From Cucumibacter marinus DSM 18995 (GTDB taxonomy: Bacteria > Pseudomonadota > Alphaproteobacteria > Rhizobiales > Devosiaceae), in contig NZ_AUCR01000009.1 in the NCBI RefSeq assembly GCF_000429865.1, forward strand, positions 1-64,000: a stretch of DNA of 64,000 bases. Direction: 5' to 3'. Shown here one piece after another: positions 54,636 to 63,486 of this stretch (its first letter is position 1; each line of letters begins with the position of its first letter). A program made the translations under genes and the position numbers. The notes below the pieces were generated by a model, which was given only the letters and a program-made list of their open reading frames with translations, was not told the origin of the DNA and ran no database searches.

Positions 54636-54672
54636 ATAGATGATCAGCGTATTTCTGATAGAAATTATCTAT
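54636..54672. promoter_or_regulatory. OxyR-type operator, three of four half-elements exact
   Basis: Against ATAG-N7-CTAT-N7-ATAG-N7-CTAT: ATAG at 54636-54639, GCGT instead of CTAT at 54647-54650, ATAG at 54658-54661 and CTAT at 54669-54672, all at exact spacing. It lies in the 176-bp divergent region between the OxyR-like gene (71 bp before its GTG) and the DUF533 gene (70 bp before its ATG). Confidence 0.8.
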
Positions 54673-54742
54673 CGAAAACGCTGGAAACATCCCCATATGG
54701 ACAATCGCAAATGTTTGAGGTCCACACGGAGGAAAAAGAGCT

Positions 54743-55663
54743 GTGACAACGTTAAGGCAATTAAACTATCTCGTTGCCCTGTCGCAGGAATTGCACTTTC
54801 GCCGTGCCGCTGAACGCATGCGCGTCACCCAGCCAACCCTGAGCGCGCAAATCCAGCAGCTCGAGCGCCATTTGGATGCCCGCCTGGTCGAAAGGGGCAC
54901 GTCCCGGGTCACGCTGACGCCACTTGGCCGCGAGATAGCGGATCGCGCGCGCCGGATTGTCGCTGACGTTCAGGACATCGTCGATCTCGCAGCATCCTCG
55001 CAGCATGGTTTCGATGGCACCATCAGACTTGGCGTGCCGCCGACGCTAGGCCCCTATCTCCTGCCCCATATCGTGTCGGACCTTCACACGAAATATCCGC
55101 GCTTGAAACTCTATGTCCGCGAAGGAAAGCCTGCCGAACTCCAGGAAGAGCTTCACACGGGCGCGTTTGACCTCGTCATTTCGCCATTGCCGATCCATCA
55201 TTCCGAGTTCGAGGTCGAGCGGCTTTTCCGCGAACCGCTACAATTGGCGGTCGCAGACGATCATCCGCTTGCAAAAAAGGCAAAGATCGAGCGCTCCGAC
55301 CTCCTCGGCCAGCATGTTCTGGCGATCGAAAAGGGCCATCAACTCCATGAACAAGTCAGCCAGCTCTGCGATGACCTCAATGCCGTCCTGTTGCGGGACT
55401 ATGAAGGGACCAGTCTCGATACAATCAGACTAATGGCCGGGATGGGTGTCGGTGTCACATTCTTGCCGGCACTCTACGTCCGATCAGAAATCGCGAGCCG
55501 GCGCGGCCTCACGGTCCTGGAAATCGGCGTTCCCAACCTCTACCGTCAGATCGGATTGGCCTGGCGAAAGCGGTCGGTCCACGCGACCATGTTCAAGGAA
55601 GTTGCCGAACTGATCCGCACCACGGCCGAGGATCGCCTGCCTGAAATCACCGTTATTCGGTAG
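54743..55663 (+). CDS. OxyR-family LysR regulator lacking the peroxidatic cysteine
   Basis: 306 aa: LysR winged helix (MTTLRQLNYLVALSQELHF, then AAERMRVTQPTLSAQIQQLE) and effector domain closely like OxyR. At the redox site it reads EKGHQLHEQVSQLCDD, aligning to GHCLRDQAMGFC in E. coli OxyR. So Cys199 is replaced by Gln200, while the Cys208 equivalent (Cys209) remains. No other cysteine is present. GTG 54743 has GGAGG upstream. A disulfide switch is therefore impossible in one chain. Confidence 0.9.
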   Translation: MTTLRQLNYLVALSQELHFRRAAERMRVTQPTLSAQIQQLERHLDARLVERGTSRVTLTPLGREIADRARRIVADVQDIVDLAASSQHGFDGTIRLGVPPTLGPYLLPHIVSDLHTKYPRLKLYVREGKPAELQEELHTGAFDLVISPLPIHHSEFEVERLFREPLQLAVADDHPLAKKAKIERSDLLGQHVLAIEKGHQLHEQVSQLCDDLNAVLLRDYEGTSLDTIRLMAGMGVGVTFLPALYVRSEIASRRGLTVLEIGVPNLYRQIGLAWRKRSVHATMFKEVAELIRTTAEDRLPEITVIR

Positions 55664-55921
55664 CCTCGTCGCAAGGAAACGTGGAATGGCCCTGGATTAA
55701 ACGGCCACCGCCGCGATCTGGCTCCGGCTCAAGCGTGACTCTCATCACTTCCCTGCCGACATGGGAATCAATGAACCTCTGAAGAGATCGGCAGCCTCTG
55801 TCCGATCTGATCAATCTCGTCTTCGAGCTCTGCAAGTCACTGTCTGATCCGGTTGATGTAACATCGACCGCGCGCCTACCAGGCGCGAAAGCATCAGCCG
55901 TTTGATGTCATAACGGTCCAC

Positions 55922-57889
55922 CTACCCGTTTTCGAGCGCAGCCTTGCAAGCGTCCTGCTCCCAGGGTTCGAAATCGTCGTTGGCGCCGCAAGCCTTCGAT
56001 AGGTGGACCTGTTTCGCTGCCCCACAGGTCAGTGCGTCCGGATTCTGAAACCGGATATCCGAGATACGCAGCGCCGTCCCTTCCCCGACACTTGCCCTGT
56101 TGAAACGGAAGATAACGGCATGCAGCTGGGACCGGTCAGCCTGAGCCTCTTCGCCGTCACCGGCATCGTCCGATGCCGCAAAATCCGGCTCCTCTTCAGG
56201 CACTGACCGGCCGAGATCGACGAACAGCGTGACACCGCGATATCGGTTGCTGTCGCGATCCTTGTCGGTAAAGACGTAGCAGCCGAAATGATTGACACTT
56301 GCCGGTCCGGAGAGCTGATCGAATATCTCTTCGAGCGCTTGCCGCCCTCCGGCGCCCGAACTCGTGGTGAAGGCAGCGCCGCCATCGATGACCGCACCGA
56401 CATCCAGGTGGCTGTATAGGTCCTGTTCCCTGAACTCCCTATCGGGGTTCTTGGCCTTTAAAAGGGTCCCGATGCGACCCAGGACGGATGATAGCTCGTT
56501 AACGCTGAAACCATCGCCCAACGCCTCATCTTGAGCGGCCGCAGCCTCGTCTTCTGCTTGCTGAGCACGTTCCCTTTCCTGGCGCTCCAGGCGGGCCGTC
56601 ACCTCTTGCTGCGCGACATAGACCGCATTCCAGTCGGTGTTGATCTTACGAAGCTCAGCAAGGCGATCGACCCGGTTCTTTGTCAGACAGGTCCAGAACC
56701 AGGCGATCCGGTTGTCTTCATTGATGTCGACAAATCCCTCGAGCGCACCGCGAAACACAAGATAAATCGGCAGGACATCTGAGGAGTCCATATTGATCGT
56801 GGTCGCATTGACGACACTCGTCAGATTGCGGCAGAACGCCGATATATCGTCGTCCAGAATGTATTTTTCGTCCTTCCAGAAGAACTTGCCGTCTTCGATT
56901 TCCTCAAGCGGCTCTGTGACATCGGCAATCGAGAGCTTTTTGCCGTCGGCGTCAGGCTTGGCAAAGGCATCGAGATACCGCACAGTTGCATCCGCATAGC
57001 CGGATATCTTGGCCTGCTCGAGGTAAGGTTCTGCCGGCGAGAGGATCGTTCTTGTCGTCAATCGGTATACTTCCTGTCCCCTGTAGAACAGATGCATGCT
57101 GTTGAGGTCCCGGTTCAGCCCCACATTGTCACCGACAAATTCGCTGCCGTTGGAAAGTGCAAGAATCGGCGTGAGGATCGTGCTGTAGTTGGTCTGGGTA
57201 GCGTCGGCCAGCGTCTTGATCTTGCTGTCAGAATATTGACTGAACAGGATCGGGAGTAGCAGATTGGCCGCCTTGGCCAGAACCCCCGGAATCGGGCCGG
57301 GCGTAACACTGCGTGACGTATCAATACCGAATGCGACACGGTAATCCGACCCATCCGGCTGCTGGTGGGGAAAGGTCACGATCTTGACGGGGTCGCTCGG
57401 GCACAGGTTTGTCCGAACAAACTCCTCGATATTGGCGGCCGATGTGGCCAACAGGCTGTATATCTTCTTCGCATTCTCCTGAGACCGGCTGTCATAGGTG
57501 AACAGCGATACATCTCTGTTGTTGTCCCGCGAAGTGAACAGCCCCCCACTGCTCCGGAAACTGTCGATCATGGACCGGGCGGCCCGCCCGGACCGGCACT
57601 CGATAGCGAGTTCCCCATAAAGCCCGAACCGCTTCGTACCCCCGTTCAGATATTGCGCATTGTCCGTATAGGTGACGAAGGAGAAATCCCGGTTGTGCCG
57701 GCTGATGGTCACATTCTGCCGTGGGTGTTCGCAGTCGATGATTGTGCCGGTGGCATCGCGCACCTGCGCGGCGCCGGATTGCAGGCAAGCGCGAATGAGC
57801 GGATCACCCAGCGGATTCGCAGCCCACCCGGTCGCCGGCAAGTTGAATGAGATCAAGATGATGAATAAGTAACCCGTCAGATGTCGCAT
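55922..57889 (-). CDS. Large secreted orphan protein
   Basis: 655 aa. Signal peptide (MRHLTGYLFIILISFNLPAT, cleavage near GWA-AN) and about eight later cysteines in the exported part. A charged, coiled-coil-like segment (QQEVTARLERQERERAQQAE) with an acidic Ala-rich tail lies near 450-480, and a C-terminal domain contains HFGCYVFTDKDRDSNRYRGV. ATG 57889 has GGGGGG upstream; TTG 57901 is possible. I recognise no family. Convergent with the OxyR-like gene across a 258-bp gap with nothing recognisable. Confidence 0.75.
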   Translation of the reverse strand: MRHLTGYLFIILISFNLPATGWAANPLGDPLIRACLQSGAAQVRDATGTIIDCEHPRQNVTISRHNRDFSFVTYTDNAQYLNGGTKRFGLYGELAIECRSGRAARSMIDSFRSSGGLFTSRDNNRDVSLFTYDSRSQENAKKIYSLLATSAANIEEFVRTNLCPSDPVKIVTFPHQQPDGSDYRVAFGIDTSRSVTPGPIPGVLAKAANLLLPILFSQYSDSKIKTLADATQTNYSTILTPILALSNGSEFVGDNVGLNRDLNSMHLFYRGQEVYRLTTRTILSPAEPYLEQAKISGYADATVRYLDAFAKPDADGKKLSIADVTEPLEEIEDGKFFWKDEKYILDDDISAFCRNLTSVVNATTINMDSSDVLPIYLVFRGALEGFVDINEDNRIAWFWTCLTKNRVDRLAELRKINTDWNAVYVAQQEVTARLERQERERAQQAEDEAAAAQDEALGDGFSVNELSSVLGRIGTLLKAKNPDREFREQDLYSHLDVGAVIDGGAAFTTSSGAGGRQALEEIFDQLSGPASVNHFGCYVFTDKDRDSNRYRGVTLFVDLGRSVPEEEPDFAASDDAGDGEEAQADRSQLHAVIFRFNRASVGEGTALRISDIRFQNPDALTCGAAKQVHLSKACGANDDFEPWEQDACKAALENG

Positions 57890-57966
57890 ATTGCCCCCCA
57901 ATTTCAGGGGTAGAATACGCCAGTCACGCAGGAAATAACTCTGTATAAATACTGGTAGGAAAGACG

Positions 57967-58122
57967 GAGCGCAGCTCTCTTGGCCTCCTCGCGACGTCTA
58001 TCCGGAGACCTCATCCTGAGCCCTCATGGTGAGCTCGTCGAACCACGAAGGGCGAGGGCGAGCAGCCGGCAGCCGTGCGAGGCGTCGCAGCCATTCGAGC
58101 GCAGCTCTCATGGCCTCCTCGC
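57967..58122. repeat. Direct repeats flanking an intergenic palindromic element
   Basis: A 26-bp sequence starting GAGCGCAGCTCTC is present at 57967-57992 and 58097-58122 with one mismatch. Between them, 58009-58052 resembles a common alphaproteobacterial intergenic palindrome: CCTCATCCTGAG, then CCCTCATGGT (58021-58030) pairing with ACCACGAAGGG (58042-58052). The arrangement looks like a short dispersed element next to a tRNA gene. Confidence 0.65.
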
Positions 58123-58125
58123 TTC

Positions 58126-58148
58126 AAATCGATCCACTGGATCGATTT
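58126..58148 (-). terminator. Perfect palindrome downstream of tRNA-Leu
   Basis: AAATCGATCC (58126-58135), loop ACT, GGATCGATTT (58139-58148): 10 perfect pairs, 24 nt past the tRNA-Leu 3' end. The paired U-stretch could act as a terminator or be part of the neighbouring repeat element. Without a following U-run this is tentative. Confidence 0.45.
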
Positions 58149-58171
58149 GGCGCTGCACGCACGGCTCGGAG

Positions 58172-58258
58172 TGGTGCGGGCGGCGGGGCTCGAACCCGCA
58201 CGGCCATACGGCCTCAGGATTTTAAGTCCTGTGTGTCTACCAGTTCCACCACGCCCGC
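58172..58258 (-). tRNA. tRNA-Leu (anticodon UAA)
   Basis: Class II tRNA of 87 nt on the minus strand. Acceptor GCGGGCG/CGCCCGC, anticodon stem-loop CAGGACTTAAAATCCTG giving UAA, long variable arm, T-loop GGTTCGAGCC, discriminator A and encoded CCA at 58172-58174. Confidence 0.97.
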
Positions 58259-58327
58259 GGCGGGCATCTGTGTACATTGAGGCCGCGCAAAAGCAAAGCG
58301 CCGCCGCCAGCGCATCCCCGGCTCAAC

Positions 58328-58352
58328 AAAAAGGGCCGCACAGCGGCGGCCC
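58328..58352 (-). terminator. Terminator after the cytochrome c gene
   Basis: GGGCCGC (58333-58339) and GCGGCCC (58346-58352) with a 6-nt loop; on the minus strand it is followed by UUUUU (58332-58328). It is 33 nt past the cytochrome stop. Confidence 0.85.
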
Positions 58353-58384
58353 CTTCCGAGTTCATCTCACGTCAGCTCCGGCCT

Positions 58385-59227
58385 TCACCCCTTGTCGGGC
58401 AGCGGTTCGAGACTGCGCAGATAAAGGATGATCGCGTCGAGATCGTCCGGCGTCATCCGCGCGAAATAACCATAAGGCATTGGCGGGAACATGGGCCGGC
58501 CATCGGGGTGCACACCCTTTGTGATGATGGCCTTGAGTTCGTCATCCGAATAATTGCCGATCCCGTCCTCATGTGGCGTGATATTGGCCGCCACCGAAAC
58601 ACCCCAAGGACCATGGAATTCGAAACCGCCGCGCCCGAGATCTGTCTCGAACATCGGCCCCATCTCGCCCATCGGCGTGTGACATTCCGTGCAGTGGCTG
58701 ATCGCATTGGCGAGATATTCGCCATATTCCACAGTCACGCCCTGCTCGGGCGCTGTCACGCTTTCGATCGGCGGGCCATAGGCCGGCGGCAGCGGGATGT
58801 TGTATTGCGATTCACCCGGGTCGTTCTCGACCGCCGGCACCGTGCGCAGATACATCACGATCGAGGCGAGATCGTCGTCGCCCAACCCGCGATAGAGCCC
58901 GATGGGCATGGGTGGGCCGATCACCGAGCCATCCGGCCGGATGCCTTCGCGGATCGCCTTGGCCAGCTCTGCGTCCGACCAAGCGGCAATCGGGCCACCC
59001 GGCGTGATATTCGGCGCGATGGCGGTGAACGCCTCGCTTTCCTCGACCACGCGGCCGCCAAGGTCCATGTCGAACATGGGTCCCTCGGGCCCTAAAGGGG
59101 TGTGGCAGTTGCCGCAACCGCCAGGACCCTGAACGATATATTTGCCCCGCTCGACAGTTGGTTCCGCCAGCGCAGGCGCCGCTGCCACGGACAAGGCCGC
59201 CACAACGCACAAGGCTAGAGTTTTCAT
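58385..59227 (-). CDS. Periplasmic diheme cytochrome c
   Basis: 280 aa with a signal peptide (cleavage near ALA-EP, residue 21). Two heme c sites: CGNCH (38-42) and CTECH (179-183), each followed by a Met in a PPMP motif (GPPMPIG, FPPMPYG) that should be the axial ligand. The two halves are similar, as in duplicated cytochromes serving alcohol dehydrogenases or sulfur oxidation. ATG 59227. No oxidoreductase gene is adjacent, so its electron donor is unclear. Confidence 0.92.
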   Translation of the reverse strand: MKTLALCVVAALSVAAAPALAEPTVERGKYIVQGPGGCGNCHTPLGPEGPMFDMDLGGRVVEESEAFTAIAPNITPGGPIAAWSDAELAKAIREGIRPDGSVIGPPMPIGLYRGLGDDDLASIVMYLRTVPAVENDPGESQYNIPLPPAYGPPIESVTAPEQGVTVEYGEYLANAISHCTECHTPMGEMGPMFETDLGRGGFEFHGPWGVSVAANITPHEDGIGNYSDDELKAIITKGVHPDGRPMFPPMPYGYFARMTPDDLDAIILYLRSLEPLPDKG

Positions 59228-59318
59228 GATGAGTGCCTCCCTCGCACACCACCATTATAGCACGCCGGAAGCAGGCCCTGACAGGGAAATCCTGCGGTCC
59301 ACCGGGGGTGGTCGGCCC

Positions 59319-59819
59319 CTAGTCGGCCTGCCCCGATATGGGCGGCACATAGCTCACGTCGAGGTCCCAGGGGAAGTAGATCCAGGTGTCCTGGCTCACC
59401 TCGGTGATGAAGGTGTCGACCATTTCGCGGCCCTTGGGCTTGGCATAGACCGTGGCGAAATGCGCGCCCGGCAGCATGTCGCGCACCACCCGCGCCGTCG
59501 CCCCGGTATCGACCAGATCGTCGATGATCAGCACACTGCCTTCGGCCCCGCCATTGGCTGCCAGAACGCTGTCGGCGATCGGCTTGAGCACGCGGATATT
59601 GCCCTGGTCCTTGTGGTCGTAGGAGGCAACCGAAACGCTCTCGATCACCCGAATGCCCAGTTCGCGCGCCACGATGGCCGCGGGCACCAGCCCGCCACGG
59701 GTGATGCAGACCACCGCCGAATACGGCCCCTTGTCCATCAGGCGCCAGGCCAGCGCCCTGGAATCGCGGTGGAATTGGTCCCAGGTGACGGGAAACGACT
59801 TGGAGGACGGACCGTTCAT
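59319..59819 (-). CDS. gpt: Xanthine-guanine phosphoribosyltransferase
   Basis: Purine salvage: converts xanthine or guanine plus PRPP to nucleotides. 166 aa, with the PRPP motif [20 protein letters not shown] and the hood [23 protein letters not shown] 59819. Next to a CinA-like gene on the same strand, 20 bp downstream of it, probably in one operon. Confidence 0.95.
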   Translation of the reverse strand: MNGPSSKSFPVTWDQFHRDSRALAWRLMDKGPYSAVVCITRGGLVPAAIVARELGIRVIESVSVASYDHKDQGNIRVLKPIADSVLAANGGAEGSVLIIDDLVDTGATARVVRDMLPGAHFATVYAKPKGREMVDTFITEVSQDTWIYFPWDLDVSYVPPISGQAD

Positions 59820-59839
59820 GGTTCTGGTGTGCCCTTGCT

Positions 59840-60610
59840 TCAGGTTTTGGGATGGTTGGCGATTTCCGCCTGGTGTTCGGTGTGCAGCCGTTCGACAAGC
59901 GCCTGTACCGCGTCGGTGGCCGCATTGAGCCGGCTTTGATCGGCGGAGCGTAGCACGACCTGGGTCAAAAACCGCCGCCCCCCGCCGAATTGTGGATAGC
60001 TGCCGATCTTGACGTCGGGGAACTCGGCCTGCAATGCGCCCAGCGGATCACCGAGCCGTCCTTCGCCGACAAAACAGTCGATCGATGTGCTCAACACCCG
60101 CTTGCCGGTCTCAAGCGTCGGCGCGATCGCCGCCAGCATCGCCTCGAACACGCTCGGCACGCCCGCCATCACATAGACATTGCCGATGTGAATGCCGGGC
60201 GCCGCCGAAACGCTATTCTCGATGAGGTCGCCCCCTTGCGGGATCCGCGCCATGCGCAACCGCGCCGGGGTCATCTCGTATCCGGGGAAACGGTCCATCA
60301 TGGCTTGCTTGGCGGCTTCGCTGATCTCGAGCTCGACCCCGAACGCCGCTGCCACCGCATCGGCGGTGATATCGTCATGGGTCGGCCCGATCCCGCCCGA
60401 GGTGAAGACATAGCGGTACTTCTCGCGCAGGGCATTGAGGGCGGCAACGATCTCGCTGAGCTCGTCGCCGATGATCCGCACCTCCTTGAGGTCGATCCCG
60501 AGTTCGCCGCAGAAATCGGCGAGGACGCCGATATTCTTGTCTCTCGTCCGGCCGGAGAGGATCTCGTCGCCGATAACGAGCATGGATGCGGTGATGTCTT
60601 TGGCCGGCAT
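59840..60610 (-). CDS. Molybdopterin-binding domain protein (CinA N-terminal type)
   Basis: 256 aa. MoaB/Mog-type fold: [20 protein letters not shown] and the signature [20 protein letters not shown]. Only the N-terminal CinA half is present; the amidase half is missing, as in many alphaproteobacterial stand-alone proteins. CinA N-terminal domains act as nucleotide (ADP-ribose, NMN) pyrophosphatases in some species. ATG 60610. Function here uncertain. Confidence 0.88.
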   Translation of the reverse strand: MPAKDITASMLVIGDEILSGRTRDKNIGVLADFCGELGIDLKEVRIIGDELSEIVAALNALREKYRYVFTSGGIGPTHDDITADAVAAAFGVELEISEAAKQAMMDRFPGYEMTPARLRMARIPQGGDLIENSVSAAPGIHIGNVYVMAGVPSVFEAMLAAIAPTLETGKRVLSTSIDCFVGEGRLGDPLGALQAEFPDVKIGSYPQFGGGRRFLTQVVLRSADQSRLNAATDAVQALVERLHTEHQAEIANHPKT

Positions 60611-60743
60611 ATCGGTTCCCAGATGCGCGTTGCGCCATGACGTGGCGGGGTTGCGTTGCGAACTGTCTGGATTAAACAAGGCGGCGCAGATTGCAAGCGC
60701 CGCGCATCCGCGCGGTGTGAACGAGTTCGCGAGGATGCAGCCG

Positions 60744-61457
60744 GTGAAACTCCCCCAGCCCCTGGTCAAAGCCCGGCTCGAACGCCGTTACAAACGGTTC
60801 CTTGCCGATGTCACGCTGGAAGAGACGGGTGAGACGATCACCGCGCACGTTGCCAATCCAGGCGCCATGACCGGCCTTGCCATGCCGGGTCTGACCGTCC
60901 ACCTCTCGAAAAGCGATAATCCCAAGCGCAAGCTTGCCTATTCGCTGGAACTCGTCGAACTGGAGACCGGCCTTGTCGGCATCAACACCGCCCACCCCAA
61001 CCGGATCGTGCGTGAAGCACTCGAGGCGCGGGCCATTCCCGAATTCGCGGCCTATACCAGCGTCCGCCCCGAGGTCCGCTACGGCGAAAACAGCCGCATC
61101 GATTTTCTTCTTACCGAGCCGGGCCTGCCGGACTGCTATCTCGAGGTGAAAAACGTCCATCTGTGCCGCAACCCGGGCCGGGCCGAATTCCCGGACGCCG
61201 TCACCGCCCGTGGCGCCAAGCATATGGGCGAACTCGCTAAAATGGTGGAGGCCGGTCACCGTGCCGCGACCCTCTACCTCGTTCAGCGCATGGACTGCGA
61301 GACCTTTTCCCTCGCCGGCGATATCGACTCCGGCTATGCCGCTGCCTTCGCCCATGCGCGAAAATCCGGGGTAGAAATGATCTGCTATGATTGCGATATC
61401 GGTAAGGTCGAAATCACCGTTCGGCGGTCCCTTCCCATTTTGGCGGGGGAGAGTTAG
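60744..61457 (+). CDS. sfsA: SfsA family nuclease/DNA-binding protein
   Basis: 237 aa, the usual length. PLVKARLERRYKRFLADVTL at the start, the metal-binding core EVRYGENSRIDFLLTEPG and DCYLEVKNVHLCRNPGRAEF with FPDAVTARGAKHMGEL. GTG 60744 has GAGG 9 nt upstream and gives a start homologous to typical SfsA; ATG 60735 has its ribosome site touching. Once described as a sugar-fermentation stimulator; nuclease-like fold. Followed by map 26 bp on. Confidence 0.92.
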   Translation: MKLPQPLVKARLERRYKRFLADVTLEETGETITAHVANPGAMTGLAMPGLTVHLSKSDNPKRKLAYSLELVELETGLVGINTAHPNRIVREALEARAIPEFAAYTSVRPEVRYGENSRIDFLLTEPGLPDCYLEVKNVHLCRNPGRAEFPDAVTARGAKHMGELAKMVEAGHRAATLYLVQRMDCETFSLAGDIDSGYAAAFAHARKSGVEMICYDCDIGKVEITVRRSLPILAGES

Positions 61458-61483
61458 GGTCCGACCGTTTTCAGGAAGGCTTC

Positions 61484-62320
61484 ATGGTTACCTACGCACC
61501 CGCAAAACCCGACAGCAAGCGCATCTCCGGGGTCATCCCGCTCCATGGCGAGGAAGGCTTTGAGGGCATGCGCCGTGCCGGCCGCCTCGCGGCGGAGGCA
61601 CTGGATCTGCTTTACGATCATGTCGAACCGGGCGTCACGACCGAGAAACTGGACGATCTCGCCTTCGAATTCGCCCGCGATAATGGCGCCTTCCCCGCGA
61701 CCCTGATGTACAAGGGCTACCGCCATTCGGTCTGCACCTCGATCAACCACGTGGTCTGCCATGGCATTCCCTCGGACAAACCGCTGCGCGAAGGCGATAT
61801 CGTCAATATCGATATCACCCTGATCGTCGATGGCTGGCATGGCGACACTTCGCGCATGTATCCGGTCGGCAATATCTCCCGAAAGGCCGAACGCCTGATC
61901 GAGGTCGTCTACGATTCCCTCGCCCTCGGCATCGAGGCCGCCAAACCCGGCAATACCACCGGCGATATCGGCGCCGCCATCCAGGCCCATGCCGAGAGCG
62001 AGCGCACCTCGGTCGTCCGCGATTTCGTTGGCCACGGACTTGGCCGCCTCTTCCACGACGAGCCGAACATCCTGCATTTCGGCACACCCGGCACCGGCGC
62101 CGAACTCAAGCCCGGCATGATCTTCACTATCGAGCCGATGATCAATCTCGGCCGCCCGCATGTGAAAGTGCTCTCCGATGGCTGGACCGCGGTCACCCGC
62201 GACCGCACCCTCTCGGCCCAGGCCGAGCACTCCATCGGCATCACCGAGACCGGCCATGAGATCTTCACCCTCTCGCCGCGGGGCCTGTTCAACCCTCTCG
62301 CCGCCCGCAACGCGCAATGA
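61484..62320 (+). CDS. map: Methionine aminopeptidase, type I
   Basis: Removes the initiator Met from nascent proteins. 278 aa with the two-metal ligands in order: [20 protein letters not shown] (two Asp), [14 protein letters not shown] (His), [10 protein letters not shown] (Glu) and [11 protein letters not shown] (Glu), and [11 protein letters not shown] for the substrate pocket. ATG 61484 has AGGAAGG upstream. Overlaps radC by 4 nt. Confidence 0.96.
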   Translation: MVTYAPAKPDSKRISGVIPLHGEEGFEGMRRAGRLAAEALDLLYDHVEPGVTTEKLDDLAFEFARDNGAFPATLMYKGYRHSVCTSINHVVCHGIPSDKPLREGDIVNIDITLIVDGWHGDTSRMYPVGNISRKAERLIEVVYDSLALGIEAAKPGNTTGDIGAAIQAHAESERTSVVRDFVGHGLGRLFHDEPNILHFGTPGTGAELKPGMIFTIEPMINLGRPHVKVLSDGWTAVTRDRTLSAQAEHSIGITETGHEIFTLSPRGLFNPLAARNAQ

Positions 62321-63063
62321 CCGACGGCAAGCCCCAGCCCGAAACCGCTGAGGCTTCTCCGTCAGAACCGGACACCGCCGTCCGCGCGCCCAAGCCGCAT
62401 TTCCACGGCCACCGCGACCGGTTGCGCGACCGCTTTCGCCGCAACGGCGGCGACGGCATGGAAGACTATGAACTCCTCGAAATGCTGTTGTTCCGGCTCC
62501 TGCCCCGCCGCGACACCAAACCGGTCGCCAAGGCGCTGATCGCCCGCTTCGGCAGTTTCTCGGAGGTTCTGAGCGCGCCCGAGCACCTGCTGGCCGAGAC
62601 CGAAGGCCTGGGCCCCACCGCCATCGCCGATCTCAAGGTCATCCACGCCGCGGCCCGCCGCTATGGCCGCGACAAGCTGCCCGGACGCCCGGTGCTGGGC
62701 AGCTGGTCGGCGCTATTGGATTACTGCCGCGGCCAGATGGCATTCGAAAGCAAGGAGCAGTTCCGCATCCTATTCCTCGACAAGAAAAACCGCCTGATCG
62801 CTGACGAAGTGCAACAGGTCGGCACTGTCGATCATACCCCCGTCTATCCCCGCGAAGTGATCCGCCGCACGCTCGAACTCTCCGCCACCGCGATCATCCT
62901 GTTGCACAATCACCCCTCGGGCGATCCCACACCCTCCTCGGCCGATATCCAGATGACACGCGCCATCATCGACATTGCTCAGCCGCTTGGTGTCACCGTG
63001 CATGACCACATCATCATCGGGCGCGATGGCCACGCCTCGATGAAGGGCCTCAAACTGATTTGA
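62317..63063 (+). CDS. radC: RadC/JAB-domain protein
   Basis: 248 aa. A helix-hairpin-helix part (about 75-105, [20 protein letters not shown]) and the C-terminal JAMM metalloprotease-like domain with [20 protein letters not shown]. Named for DNA repair, but the molecular role of RadC is disputed. ATG 62317 overlaps map (ATGA), indicating coupling. Confidence 0.94.
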   Translation: MTDGKPQPETAEASPSEPDTAVRAPKPHFHGHRDRLRDRFRRNGGDGMEDYELLEMLLFRLLPRRDTKPVAKALIARFGSFSEVLSAPEHLLAETEGLGPTAIADLKVIHAAARRYGRDKLPGRPVLGSWSALLDYCRGQMAFESKEQFRILFLDKKNRLIADEVQQVGTVDHTPVYPREVIRRTLELSATAIILLHNHPSGDPTPSSADIQMTRAIIDIAQPLGVTVHDHIIIGRDGHASMKGLKLI

Positions 63064-63072
63064 TGCAAGGGG

Positions 63073-63414
63073 TCAGGAGGCTGCGCGCGGCGCCAGGGCA
63101 ATGATCGCCGCCCCCGCCAGAACCACCAAAGCGCCGGCAACATCCCACAGGTCTGGCCGCCTGCCCTCGGCCAGCCACAACCACATGAGCGAAGCGACGA
63201 CATAGATCCCGCCATAGGCCGCGTAGGTTCGGCCCGCGTGATCGATGGGAACCAGGGTCAGCAACCAGGCAAAGACCGCGAGCGCGGCGAGCCCCGGCGC
63301 CACCCAGAACACGCTTCCACCCTGTCGTAGCCAGACCCAGAATGCGAAACAGCCGGCGATCTCTGCAATCGCCGCCCCGACAAAAATCAGCATCGCCAAA
63401 GGTGTCATGGTCAT
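63073..63414 (-). CDS. YnfA family membrane protein
   Basis: 113 aa with four membrane segments: [60 protein letters not shown], and [20 protein letters not shown] 63414 has GGGGAGG 6 nt upstream. Small SMR-like fold, proposed as a transporter; substrate unknown. Convergent with radC, 9 bp apart. Confidence 0.92.
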   Translation of the reverse strand: MTMTPLAMLIFVGAAIAEIAGCFAFWVWLRQGGSVFWVAPGLAALAVFAWLLTLVPIDHAGRTYAAYGGIYVVASLMWLWLAEGRRPDLWDVAGALVVLAGAAIIALAPRAAS

Positions 63415-63486
63415 GCTCGGCCTCCCCAATCTCGGTGAGGAGGATAGGCGCATAGAGTTTGGCAATGAAGGGGCCGGACCGGTCCG

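Noticed and set aside
55653-55835. 60-codon minus frame between the OxyR-like and orphan genes
   Set aside because: No ribosome site, overlaps the regulator's stop, and no recognisable motif. I treat 55664-55921 as non-coding.
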